A stretch of DNA of 64,000 nucleotides from Paradesertivirga mongoliensis (GTDB lineage: Bacteria > Bacteroidota > Bacteroidia > Sphingobacteriales > Sphingobacteriaceae): NCBI RefSeq assembly GCF_024436395.1, contig NZ_JAFMZO010000001.1, forward strand, positions 124,001 through 188,000. The letters are read 5' to 3'. Positions 28,101 through 36,461 of the stretch are shown one piece after another. The notes beneath the pieces were generated by a model. The model saw nothing but the letters and a program-made list of their open reading frames with translations. It was not told the origin of the DNA and made no database searches. Numbering within the stretch: position 1 is the stretch's first letter; the number at the start of each line of letters is the position of its first letter. Both the position numbers and the translations under genes were made by a program.

Positions 28101-28419
28101 CCGACACAGTAACTACTCCTGTGTATGAAGGAACGCTTAGAGTAAAAGACCCGCTTTCGTTTGTGATGGATGCAGAATAATTCCCAGATCTCACACTTAC
28201 GCCTGAAAGTGGCTTTCCTGTTGAGGCGTCTTTTATTTGACCCGACAGCTTACTTCCCGCCTTAGCTACAGTGCTTACAATAGTTGTATCAGAACCGGCA
28301 TTAATTGTAGTGGTGTCCTGGGCCGCCAGGTTTAATGACACCAGGGTAATGACCGGGAAAAGGATGATTCTTTTAACTGTTATTTTCGTAAATACGTACA
28401 TATCTTCTTGATAAAACAT
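25180..28419 (-). CDS. SusC/RagA-family TonB-dependent outer-membrane transporter (pair 2)
   Basis: This 1079-residue outer-membrane importer has a signal peptide (to about LAAQ) and an N-terminal carboxypeptidase-regulatory-like domain (LSGQIKDASTGKPLSGVSV). The plug follows (LQGQVSGLNVIRRSGTNGIG, PLIVVDGMIYD, ITVIKDGGSLYGTKGANGI), then a long barrel ending in LGIRVGL. Two starts are possible, 28419 and 28401 (MYVFTK); the first is kept. It starts 4 nt after the upstream fasciclin gene. The partial SusC at 61757 is clearly related (TGGDNIA-Y-LS-GYLNN; AFDVF/SFDTYSRNT; YDPEFSA). It should import pectic oligosaccharides together with the SusD at 23427. Confidence 0.94.
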   Translation of the reverse strand: MFYQEDMYVFTKITVKRIILFPVITLVSLNLAAQDTTTINAGSDTTIVSTVAKAGSKLSGQIKDASTGKPLSGVSVRSGNYSASITNESGSFTLSVPSYTGVVTVSAPGYQTTDIALRGRTTLTVSLNGDDLNSVHDLAVLPFGSKPKTQTPYAVSSINTTGNWERSAETPDNYLQGQVSGLNVIRRSGTNGIGADLFLRGFSSLSTRNQPLIVVDGMIYDTNDYGTSLIGGHVVNPLSNIDLKDIDNITVIKDGGSLYGTKGANGIILISTARAKQLATHIDFAAYGGINSSPGNLPVLGVNDYRLYLSDVLQSAGMTNSQIQSQPYMNDTSNPEYHRYHYNTNWQNNVLGDSYSQNYFLKITGGDNIARYALSMGYLNNNGTIDNTVLNRYNTNFNADLNLSSKLTATTNLSFTNIEQQLKDQGRSFSTNPILLGLTKSPFLPGKQIADDGTESPNLADTDIFGRSNPFAVIENAQQSNKSYRFFGSTKFNYAISKIVSVSSLIGITYDKVRENSFMPRLGITPDTLGNAVAYSRLGSRVQRLFSLYNDTYLSYNKTFSGEHALSANLGLRFNNTDSEEDAALGFNSPTDDFVTVGTGVNALRSIGGDIGKSRWLNTYLNVDYAFNSKYLLSVNLAADGSSRFGSDIDEALTINGNKFAFLPSVAAGWLISSENFMASASNIDLLKLRASYSLSGNDDIGNYSARQYYVSQNLLGNQGIKRGNIANPSLKWETVKTANLGVDLALFNERINLSFDTYSRNTSDMLTALPLSTAVGFDYMLANNGSMKTNGYELGINSRVLNRNLKLDLGLNLGSYSNELTALPQNGQITEFGGATFISSVGQAANQFYGHRTNGVYATTAEAQASKTFIKSSGGGLTAVGAGDVRFVNTFDSAEDIAENRHVIDENDRQVIGNPNPDVFGSLTSRLGYKRFSVNALFTFSLGNDVYNGTRAILESVSSSMNQTVNVLNRWTYEGQVTDVPKASFNDPMGNSRFSDRWIEDGSYLRLRNLSVAYSLPIKPGFLKNATAYATGNNLFTVSRYLGYDPEFSASGSPLGQGVDVALEPQFRSVQLGIRVGL

Positions 28420-28423
28420 TCAA

Positions 28424-29857
28424 CTAAGGAAGCTTCGGCTCAAGTCTGAAATAATCCAGGCTTATCGAGTTGTCTTTGTCGACCCCATTATTAGCAGCCA
28501 CCACAAAGGCATTATAGTCTCCGATATTCTCAAATGTATACTCGCCTACATACACTTCGTCGAAGTTCTCGATGGCGACCGGGGTTTCTGCAAAGTGCGT
28601 ATCAGCGGGATCCGAAATTGCGAATCGCTGCTTAAAGGCCTTATCCTGAACATCGTTAGGGGCTACCCAATACACTTTATAGGTGGCACTGTAAACATCC
28701 TTAAGCTTGTATTTCGCGTGAAACAGCGGAATTTTATGGTTAAAAATATAGATGTCGTTAAAGAGCGCCTGAGTATTCGGGTTTCGTCTCTGACGATATG
28801 CTATGAACTGCGATTTATCTGTCCTGCTGAATCCAACAGGATTTTCACCTTCCTGCCGTATATCACGGATCTTGTTTTGTAATGGAATGTTCATTTGGTC
28901 CATCACATAAACTATCCCGTTGCTGGTTTCATAGGTTTCTGTGATTGCTGCCTTGTTAATGGGCACCTGGACACCATCTTCCGAAACGAGCATTGCAGGC
29001 AGGTTATTGATTGTGAATTTTCCTTTAAAAACAAGATCTTTCATCACCATAACCGAGGCAAAAAGGTCGGTACTATCCGTACTCTTCCCTTGAGTATAGG
29101 GCCTGATTTTGGTCCTTTCCGATTCAAGCGCCGCATCCGCCAGCAGAATTACAGTATATTCCTGATCTTCATTCGCCAGGTTTCCAACCCGGTCGAACAG
29201 CATATTTTTTTGTACAAGTCCGGTTCCTGGTTTGTACACCGGCTTTCCTGTTAAGGGATCAACTCCAATCTGCTCAGCCATCGACGAATCAATCACTTGG
29301 TAGTTCAGGCTTGCCAGATACTCTTTCTGCTTAAATGCAGAAGCATTTATAATATCAAGGACATTTGGTTTGGCGAACACCGCGTCGTCAATAATATGCA
29401 GTACGCCGTTCCCGGTATACTGGTCGGTAAGCACCAGTCCTGCACCTTCGAACGAGGTTTTACTAAAGCGGATATGCTTGCCGTTTAAGGTTTTCAAGCG
29501 TAAGGTATCAGTAGCGAGACTGGTATTGTAAGGCAGCTCAACGATGTAAAAACCGATAAAATCTTTCAGCTTCTGCTCATCGTTAATAATATCAGCGCTT
29601 AGGCTCGCAAGAGCGTCGTTTGAAGGAGCCCAAACGGTATACTTCTTGGATGAAGAAAGCACTTCATTATATTTCGATTTCAGCAGTAATTCGCTGAACT
29701 TGCTTAATGAAGGCTCTTGCTGCACACGTTGAAAAAGGTTTTGGCCAAGATTTGCGTCCTTGAGGCTGGTATGATCGTCCCACTTATCCTGACAGGCAGG
29801 CAGCACACTGATTAAACTTGCAATCAGAAGGAAGAAAATTCTAATTCTAAAATTCAT
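28424..29857 (-). CDS. Fasciclin-domain lipoprotein with a carbohydrate-binding-like C-terminus
   Basis: This 477-residue protein has lipobox LPAC (Cys22) followed by QDKWDDH. A fasciclin (FAS1) domain follows (SKFSELLLKSKYNEVLSSSKKYTVWAPSNDAL, NGVLHIIDDAVF), then a second diverged FAS1-like stretch (VLLADAALESE, NGIVYVMDQ). The last ~150 residues are a beta-sandwich-like domain ending NSISLDYFRLEPKLP, similar to the ends of CBM6/35-like modules. It lies 54 nt after the 29912 gene and 4 nt before SusC. Position and lipid anchor suggest a surface glycan-binding accessory to SusC/D, comparable in role to SusE/SusF but unrelated in fold. That role is inference. Confidence 0.8.
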   Translation of the reverse strand: MNFRIRIFFLLIASLISVLPACQDKWDDHTSLKDANLGQNLFQRVQQEPSLSKFSELLLKSKYNEVLSSSKKYTVWAPSNDALASLSADIINDEQKLKDFIGFYIVELPYNTSLATDTLRLKTLNGKHIRFSKTSFEGAGLVLTDQYTGNGVLHIIDDAVFAKPNVLDIINASAFKQKEYLASLNYQVIDSSMAEQIGVDPLTGKPVYKPGTGLVQKNMLFDRVGNLANEDQEYTVILLADAALESERTKIRPYTQGKSTDSTDLFASVMVMKDLVFKGKFTINNLPAMLVSEDGVQVPINKAAITETYETSNGIVYVMDQMNIPLQNKIRDIRQEGENPVGFSRTDKSQFIAYRQRRNPNTQALFNDIYIFNHKIPLFHAKYKLKDVYSATYKVYWVAPNDVQDKAFKQRFAISDPADTHFAETPVAIENFDEVYVGEYTFENIGDYNAFVVAANNGVDKDNSISLDYFRLEPKLP

Positions 29858-29911
29858 TTATAATCGTTTATGTTGCTGCAGGTAGAACCTATCTGCAGCA
29901 ACGGTTATATT

Positions 29912-31660
29912 CTACGGTTTCTGTACTACTGTTCCGTCCGGGTTAAACTTTGGCCATAACTGGTCTTCCTTTTCAGGGATGAAATGGATCATATCAAACT
30001 GAACATCTCCGCTTCCTTCCCAGGTTGCATCCATGCGGAGGATATGGCGGTCGGTTTTCTTCACGTCGATGGTACCAGCCAGAAGACCATAGCTATCTCT
30101 GTAATAATCGATAGTTTGCGAAGGATTTGGCTGATATACATATTCGGAGAACACCATCTTTTTGCCTAAGATTTCCAGCGATTCCGGCGTTGTTCCCGGA
30201 GGGTATGTCCACTTGTTGCCAACCAATACTCCGGCAGGTAAGCTTTCTCTCAGGTTCAGTACTTTCGGCAATAATTCGCCATTGAAAGATACTGCGACAC
30301 CACCGCCACCACCGCGACGGATAAAGCAGATCCAAACCTTGTATCTTCCTTTCACCAAAAGAGGGGTTTTAAACTCGATCCAGCTATTGGCCACTACGTT
30401 AGTTCTCAGCGACCCAAACTGCAGGTAATCGTCATTATACACATAGAACTTTCTGGCCTCGGGCGCTACAATGTACTGTGCCGAACCTTGTTCCCAGTTG
30501 ATGTCCTGTAATTCGCCGGGATTAAACTTTTTACTCGATTTATTAGACACCCGGAAAATGCCGTTTAAGCTTGTAAATTCAGGCTGATCTGTCACTTCCC
30601 AGTAAACGGGTATAGGGAAACGCACTTTAATTGCATAGGGATTTGACATCACATGCAATACACCATTCGCGGCAGTAAGATCACTCGCCGGACGGTTTAT
30701 TGCCGCTCCCTGCTCATGTATTCCGTTAAACGTGTCGTCGTTAATTAAAAGAGTTGTACCCTTAAGCTTTGCAGTAACCACATCTAATGGCGACAAGGTG
30801 GTATGCGATGACGCTTTGAAGATATCTGGTATATATTTCAGACCTGGTAAAATGTGATAAGCCATAAAAAGATACAGACTATCGCTTGTTAGTTTTGGAT
30901 CACCGGTATCAGAGTATTTCTCTTTTAAAGCGGCAAAAGATGTGATTTTGGGATCCATAGCCCTTAATACGTCGTTGGACTCGACCAGTACGGTATGGTA
31001 TGCTGTGTCAGGCTTAGTACCCGGCAAAACATTCAGAGAATCGTAAAGACCGGTTTCCCGTAACGCTTCTTCAAAAATCGAGAAATCGTCATTTTGGGAG
31101 ATCATTTCGGCGAGGGTAAGCTTCGCCGGGCTCAATACATTATCCACAACATGGATGATACCGTTTCCAACGCGGATATCAGCCTGTTTTACATTTGCCT
31201 GCCTGTTTATCGTAATAAAAGTGCTTCCGTTAATATTCTGCGCTCCAGTAATCAGGTATTGCCCATACATCGTTCTAGTTCGAAGCTTGCCATCGTTAAA
31301 AAGAACCGAAGCGATGGTATCTCTTACCAGGTGCATTTTTACCATGTCCTTTAGATCCGCAATAGCTACATCATTAACAGAGGCTTTGCCCTTGCTTGTA
31401 AGGAAAGCTGCAATTGCAGCATTATTTGGCGCAAACAAGGTATAAGTACCGTAGGCTGCCAAAAAACCTTCATTCTCTGTTAGCTGAAGAATCTTCGAAA
31501 ACTCAGAAAACTGCTCAGGTTGCTGCAATAAATAATCAGAAATATTTACATCCGAAGTAGTACTGGTTTTGAACTCCTCTTTTTTGCAGGCGATGAAACC
31601 TATCATAATAAACAGCAGAAATATCCCGGTCCTGCTCATTTGATATACAATTCTTTTCAT
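29912..31660 (-). CDS. Fasciclin-domain lipoprotein with a CBM-like C-terminal domain
   Basis: This 582-residue protein has lipobox GFIAC (Cys25). Two FAS1 domains follow: the first at about 40-180 (FSKILQLTENEGFLAAYGTYTLFAPNNAAI, NGIIHVVDNVL), the second at about 185-340 (DDFSIFEEALRETGLYDSL, NGVLHVMSNPY). A C-terminal half of ~220 residues reads like a galactose-binding or CBM-like beta-sandwich (FYVYNDDYLQFGSL, WIEFKTPLLVKGRYKVWICF, HILRMDATWEGSGDVQFDMI). A GGGGG run lies at about residue 440-450. It starts 5 nt after the SusD at 31666. It is probably a surface binding protein of the SusC/D complex; FAS1 domains are best known from adhesion proteins, and pectin binding here is a guess. Confidence 0.8.
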   Translation of the reverse strand: MKRIVYQMSRTGIFLLFIMIGFIACKKEEFKTSTTSDVNISDYLLQQPEQFSEFSKILQLTENEGFLAAYGTYTLFAPNNAAIAAFLTSKGKASVNDVAIADLKDMVKMHLVRDTIASVLFNDGKLRTRTMYGQYLITGAQNINGSTFITINRQANVKQADIRVGNGIIHVVDNVLSPAKLTLAEMISQNDDFSIFEEALRETGLYDSLNVLPGTKPDTAYHTVLVESNDVLRAMDPKITSFAALKEKYSDTGDPKLTSDSLYLFMAYHILPGLKYIPDIFKASSHTTLSPLDVVTAKLKGTTLLINDDTFNGIHEQGAAINRPASDLTAANGVLHVMSNPYAIKVRFPIPVYWEVTDQPEFTSLNGIFRVSNKSSKKFNPGELQDINWEQGSAQYIVAPEARKFYVYNDDYLQFGSLRTNVVANSWIEFKTPLLVKGRYKVWICFIRRGGGGGVAVSFNGELLPKVLNLRESLPAGVLVGNKWTYPPGTTPESLEILGKKMVFSEYVYQPNPSQTIDYYRDSYGLLAGTIDVKKTDRHILRMDATWEGSGDVQFDMIHFIPEKEDQLWPKFNPDGTVVQKP

Positions 31661-31665
31661 GACGC

Positions 31666-33177
31666 TTATTTAGTTTTAACGTAAAATGGATTCTGTATAA
31701 GTTGTTTATTGGCTTCTAATTCGGTAAAGTAAATTGGAAGATAATGGCTATTATCATCTTGTAACTTAGCTACGGCCGACTGTTGATTTTCCGGGGAAGC
31801 TGTAACGATAACGACATCGAATAACAAACTTCGCTGATCGTAATTATCCCTCTTTGCATTCCTTAGTAAATCGTACCACCTTTTTCCTTCGTAAGCAAAT
31901 TCGCGAGCACGTTCGTCAAGTATAAATTTGGCAAGGTCCGGAGTATTGATCGCACTGGTATAATCCGGATCTGCAGGGTCTGTCTCGAACGTCTCGGTAG
32001 CTTCAAGTGCGTTGGCCCGGTCTCTTACAATCTTTATCAGCTTTAATGCTTCGTCCACCTGTCCCAATTGATTTAAGGCTTCTGCTTTCATCAATAGAAT
32101 GTCCGGATACCGGTAAACTATCCAGTGCGCAAACGATGCAGAAGGGCTGCGGCCCGTGCCCGAATTTACTCCATGATACTTCCAGATAGTTCCTTCGTTA
32201 AATCTTGCTGCTGCCCCGTCTCCTCGGATGTCTTTATTCTCGATATCAAATAAATCGATGGTGTAAACCTCCTCAGTAACTCTTAATGCAGCCGTGAACC
32301 GTTTAGTTGACTCTGCAAACATCGAATAGAACGGGTTAAGACGGTTCTGATTGAAATAAAACTCAAATATGCTTTCGTTGGAGCCGCCTTCATAAAACAC
32401 GGTACTAAACCAGCTGCTGCCTTCTACCAAACCAAACTGGCCCGAGTTGATCACCTTATCGCAATAGATAATGCTGTTCTCATAGTCGTCTTTCCACAAA
32501 TAAACATCGGCAAGCATAGCTTGTACCGCATACTTAGTAATCCGGCCTTTATCGTGGTCGCGGTTTCCATAAGTTGTGAAGCAATATTCCTCGGCCAGCT
32601 TTAAATCATTTATAATCTGAGTTAGAACTTCAGCTTCTGAGCTTTTCGGCAATTGAAAATTATCTTCATCGCTTGTGGTAGCCTTGATTTTCAAAGGAAC
32701 TTCCCGAAAGGTTCTAACCAGGTAGAAATACATCAAACTCCGCAACGCTAAAGCCTCACCAACGTAACCATTCAAGTCCCGCTGTTTAAAAGTATTATCG
32801 GTTTGCAACACTTGTGGCGCCAGATCAATAACGGTATTGCAATTATTGATAGTTTGATATACTGCGCTCCAGTTAGTAATAGGATTTGTTGGCTGTATGT
32901 TTACATTGATGATATTAAAGTCGTTAGCCGTAGCCCGCACTCCTGTTTGTAACATATCAGCTCTTAGTTCGCCCCACAAAAACAGGTTTTCAACCAATGG
33001 CGGCGCCAGTAAAGAGGCGTAGCAGCCATATACTGCAGATGAAACCTGTTCCTTGGTTTGCCAAAAGTCCTGGCGGGTAATACCGTCCTGAGGTTCAAGA
33101 GTAAGATATTTCTTGCATGATGACATAGAAATGCCAACGATGCAGAGTAAAAGGATATATTTTAATTTACTGATCAT
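31666..33177 (-). CDS. SusD/RagB-family glycan-binding lipoprotein (pair 1)
   Basis: This 503-residue protein has lipobox SMSSC (Cys21) then KKYLTLEPQDGIT. It has the usual SusD helical repeats (MLADVYLWKDDYENSIIYCDKVI), a middle binding region and the C-terminal conserved block (FILDERAREFAYEGKRWYDLLRNAKR) ending in a NPFYVKTK tail. It is not close to the SusDs at 23427 and 59987, so it likely recognises a different part of pectin. It starts 17 nt after the SusC at 33195, its partner channel, and is followed 5 nt later by a fasciclin lipoprotein. Confidence 0.93.
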   Translation of the reverse strand: MISKLKYILLLCIVGISMSSCKKYLTLEPQDGITRQDFWQTKEQVSSAVYGCYASLLAPPLVENLFLWGELRADMLQTGVRATANDFNIINVNIQPTNPITNWSAVYQTINNCNTVIDLAPQVLQTDNTFKQRDLNGYVGEALALRSLMYFYLVRTFREVPLKIKATTSDEDNFQLPKSSEAEVLTQIINDLKLAEEYCFTTYGNRDHDKGRITKYAVQAMLADVYLWKDDYENSIIYCDKVINSGQFGLVEGSSWFSTVFYEGGSNESIFEFYFNQNRLNPFYSMFAESTKRFTAALRVTEEVYTIDLFDIENKDIRGDGAAARFNEGTIWKYHGVNSGTGRSPSASFAHWIVYRYPDILLMKAEALNQLGQVDEALKLIKIVRDRANALEATETFETDPADPDYTSAINTPDLAKFILDERAREFAYEGKRWYDLLRNAKRDNYDQRSLLFDVVIVTASPENQQSAVAKLQDDNSHYLPIYFTELEANKQLIQNPFYVKTK

Positions 33178-33194
33178 TTCTATCGCTTTAATAG

Positions 33195-36100
33195 TTAAAA
33201 ACCCGCAGTTAAGCCAAACACCATATTCCTTGTAGGCGGAGTCATTGAACCATCCTGAATCAATGCAAAGGGACTGTTCAACTTGGGTGAAACTTCCGGA
33301 TCCTGCCCGGTATAACTGGTGAAAGTGAGCAGGTTTTCTGCGGTAAAGTATATCCCCAGGTTTTTCATCTTCAGCTTGTCAGTTATTGGCTTCGCAAAAT
33401 TGTATCTCACCGTTACAGTTTTTAACCTGATAAATGAAGCGTCTTCTACATAACGGTCTGACCCTAACCAATTGTAGCCTGAACCATATAATGCTCTCGG
33501 AATGTCGGTTACATCGCCTGGGTTTCGCCAGCGTCGCAATACAGCGGTGCTCTGATTATCATAGTTGTGCATACTGGTACTATTCATTTTCGTGGTGTTG
33601 ATCACGTCATACTTATACCTGAAGCTGAAGAATGCCATTACTTTCAGATTGCCCTTGTAAATAATCTCCGGACCAAAACCGCCTATAAATTTTGGATTAC
33701 CGTTACCCAGGTAAACCACATCCATATAATTAATATTTCCATCGTGATTAATATCCTCGTACATCGCATCGCCAGGCTGAAATACATAGTTAGTGTTGGG
33801 ATAGTCGAAACGCATAGGCACCGAAGCACCGTCGGCACCAATCAGAGGCTTATTGTTTTTATCTCTGGCGATGGTAGCGTCGGCATCGGTATAGACCCCT
33901 TTGAATCTATATCCATAAAAAGAGCCGAAAGGGTTATCCACCTGTAGGAATCGTTTGTACTCACCATTAGTATTTGTATTTCCTTCCTCAGTAGGATAGA
34001 ATTCAGATATCTCGCGAATCACGTTTACGTTTCTGGCGAAATTGAAGCTCAGGTTTACGTTCCAATTTTTAGTTTTAAGAGGATTCGCTCTTAAATTAAT
34101 TTCCCATCCCTGATTATCCATGGTACCCACATTCATATCCAGGCTGTTGTAGCCCGAAATAGATGGAATGCTCAGACCTGGAAAGAACAGGTCGGTGGTG
34201 CGCATTCTGTACACATCTACATCAAAATCGAGCTTATTCTTAAATAAAATAACATTCAGCCCGAGGTTCCTTCCGGTAACGGTTTCCCATCTTAGATTCC
34301 TTAATTCTATATCGCTTGAATACACTGCCGAATTGCCAAGGTAATCCCAGTCGTAGTTTTTGTAGATGTTATAAAATCCATAATTTGTTTTTGGCGCGCG
34401 ACCGCTTTGCCCGTAACTCGCACGTAAGCTCAAATCATCAATTGCCTTAACATCCTTCAGGAAGTTTTCTCCGGAGATTCTCCATCGGGTAGAAATGGAT
34501 GGGAACAAACCATACCGATTGGCCGGACCAAATTTTGAATTACCATCCACCCGCAAACCGGCATTAATAATGTATTTATCGTTAAAGCTGTACTGCCCGT
34601 TAAGTAGTCCGGCAACGCTGCGTACTTGTGAAAAGTTTGAAGCCAGATTTTGTGTTCTGGAGGGAGATGAAGGATCCTGTAACTCGGGTGATGCCGAGTT
34701 GGACGAACTTGTTTGAAGGCTGGTGCTTCGATCGTCGTTGCTTAACAGAGACAATAAGCCTATGAAATTGTGTTTCTCGCCAAGCTGGGGCGTAAACACC
34801 AGATTGGTTTTCGTTTGAAGTCTGAATGCATCCCTGTCTCCATCGTAGGCGCGGTTTACAACTAATTCGCTAATCGGCCTACCAGTCGCTATTTGAGGCA
34901 AAAACGATTTATTTTTTGAGTTTTCAATATCAAACTGAACATCGACGGTGGCCTTTAAAAAATCAGGCATAAAATCGTACTGCAAATTGAAGTGTGGGGT
35001 AATCCGTTCGCCGATTACATTATTGCGAGCCTCCCTCAACATCGCCACCGGATTAAAGGTTCTGTCAAAAGAGCCCTGAATATTTTGCAACGGCGACAGA
35101 TAAATTCCAGTATTATTACCCTGAGCGTCATACTCATAAATACTCATATTGGGCATTTTATCGTATGCTATCTTTCTGGCATCACCGTCAAAGATCTTAT
35201 CAGTTACCGAATGGGTGTAGGCTATATCCGTTCTGAACTTAATCTTGTTCGAAACATTGTAATCGAGATTGATCCGAGTAGAGATCCGATCAAGCCCAGT
35301 ACCGATGGTGGTACCTTTTTCACCCAAATAACCTACAGATGCATAATAACGTGCCTTTTCACCACCGCCATTAATGGATACGCTGTGATCTTGCTTGTAT
35401 CCCGTTTGGGTTATAGCATCTATCCAGTTAGTATTATTGCTGTAGTTATAATAATAGTATGGATCGCTGATATCGTACTGTAATTCTTTTACGGTTTGAG
35501 TGTTAAGAGGTGTTCCAGTCCTGTTCATGTAGGCCTCCGGGATGAGCATCGAAAATTGATCGCCGGAGAGCATTGGAATGGCTTCCGGTTGTCTTGACAT
35601 GGTTCCTCTTACTGAATAGCTGACCACGGGTTTCCCCTGGCGTCCGCGCTTTGTGTTAATAAGCAATACACCATTTGAAGCTCTGGAGCCCCATACAGCA
35701 GTTGCTGCCGCGTCTTTAAGCACGCTGATATCCTGAATATCTGATGGTGCAATGTTTAATAAAGTAGCGTATCCTTGTTCGTCAGCCGTTCCGAAGTTGA
35801 AATCTTCCGGAATCTCTGTTTCATAAGGCATTCCATCCACAACAATCAGCGGATCGGTTGAACCATTAATAGTAGAGGTTCCTCTGATTCTGATCTGCAT
35901 ACCTGCGCCCGGATCGCCAGAGTTTGCTGCGAAATCGACACCCGGTAAGCGGCCCTGAAGCGCCTGATCGATGGATGTTGCAGACATTTCTTCAAGGTCT
36001 TTAGCATTAACTCTTGCAACACTTACTGTTGAACTTCTTTCGTCTATTTCTAAAAGGCCGTTGCTCGACATTTTCCTGCCGGTTACCACAACTTCGGTAA

Positions 36101-36461
36101 GCTCGCTTACGCTCGGATCGAGTTGTACATCCAAAGCGGTACGACTGCCTATATCAAAAACGGCTGTTTTATATCCTAAAAAAGACACATTCACTTTATT
36201 CAGCGGATTGGAAACTCTTAAAACAAAATTTCCGTCGACATCAGTAACCACACCGTTAACCGTCCGCCTGTCTTTATCCACTTCGGTTACGGTAGCACCA
36301 ATTACCGGTTGCTTGTCTTTTCTGTCAATTACCTTCCCGCGAATCGTCCTGGTTTGGGCCGTTACACTTTGAGCTTGAAATGCCAGCATCATCACTGCCA
36401 AAGCAAAGGTCAACGGCACCGTAAATAACTTCTTCATTCTATAGTCAGATTTCAGCATCAT
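33195..36461 (-). CDS. SusC/RagA-family TonB-dependent outer-membrane transporter (pair 1)
   Basis: This 1088-residue outer-membrane importer has a signal peptide, a carboxypeptidase-regulatory-like domain (IRGKVIDRKDKQPVIGATVTEV), a TonB-box-like stretch (LTEVVVTGRKM) and a plug (LQGRLPGVDFAANSGDPGAG, PLIVVDGMPYE, ISVLKDAAATAVWGSRASNG). A 22-strand-type barrel ending in a Phe (GLTAGF) completes it. The start at 36461 overlaps the TGA of the preceding fasciclin gene in an ATGA arrangement, which favours coupled translation. A second ATG at 36437 (MKKLFT) gives a cleaner signal peptide. It partners the SusD at 31666 and should carry oligosaccharides into the periplasm. Confidence 0.94.
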   Translation of the reverse strand: MMLKSDYRMKKLFTVPLTFALAVMMLAFQAQSVTAQTRTIRGKVIDRKDKQPVIGATVTEVDKDRRTVNGVVTDVDGNFVLRVSNPLNKVNVSFLGYKTAVFDIGSRTALDVQLDPSVSELTEVVVTGRKMSSNGLLEIDERSSTVSVARVNAKDLEEMSATSIDQALQGRLPGVDFAANSGDPGAGMQIRIRGTSTINGSTDPLIVVDGMPYETEIPEDFNFGTADEQGYATLLNIAPSDIQDISVLKDAAATAVWGSRASNGVLLINTKRGRQGKPVVSYSVRGTMSRQPEAIPMLSGDQFSMLIPEAYMNRTGTPLNTQTVKELQYDISDPYYYYNYSNNTNWIDAITQTGYKQDHSVSINGGGEKARYYASVGYLGEKGTTIGTGLDRISTRINLDYNVSNKIKFRTDIAYTHSVTDKIFDGDARKIAYDKMPNMSIYEYDAQGNNTGIYLSPLQNIQGSFDRTFNPVAMLREARNNVIGERITPHFNLQYDFMPDFLKATVDVQFDIENSKNKSFLPQIATGRPISELVVNRAYDGDRDAFRLQTKTNLVFTPQLGEKHNFIGLLSLLSNDDRSTSLQTSSSNSASPELQDPSSPSRTQNLASNFSQVRSVAGLLNGQYSFNDKYIINAGLRVDGNSKFGPANRYGLFPSISTRWRISGENFLKDVKAIDDLSLRASYGQSGRAPKTNYGFYNIYKNYDWDYLGNSAVYSSDIELRNLRWETVTGRNLGLNVILFKNKLDFDVDVYRMRTTDLFFPGLSIPSISGYNSLDMNVGTMDNQGWEINLRANPLKTKNWNVNLSFNFARNVNVIREISEFYPTEEGNTNTNGEYKRFLQVDNPFGSFYGYRFKGVYTDADATIARDKNNKPLIGADGASVPMRFDYPNTNYVFQPGDAMYEDINHDGNINYMDVVYLGNGNPKFIGGFGPEIIYKGNLKVMAFFSFRYKYDVINTTKMNSTSMHNYDNQSTAVLRRWRNPGDVTDIPRALYGSGYNWLGSDRYVEDASFIRLKTVTVRYNFAKPITDKLKMKNLGIYFTAENLLTFTSYTGQDPEVSPKLNSPFALIQDGSMTPPTRNMVFGLTAGF

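Noticed and set aside
34992..35483. 163-codon plus-strand frame within SusC
   Set aside because: It is a shadow frame of a conserved SusC gene; its composition is typical of antisense translation.
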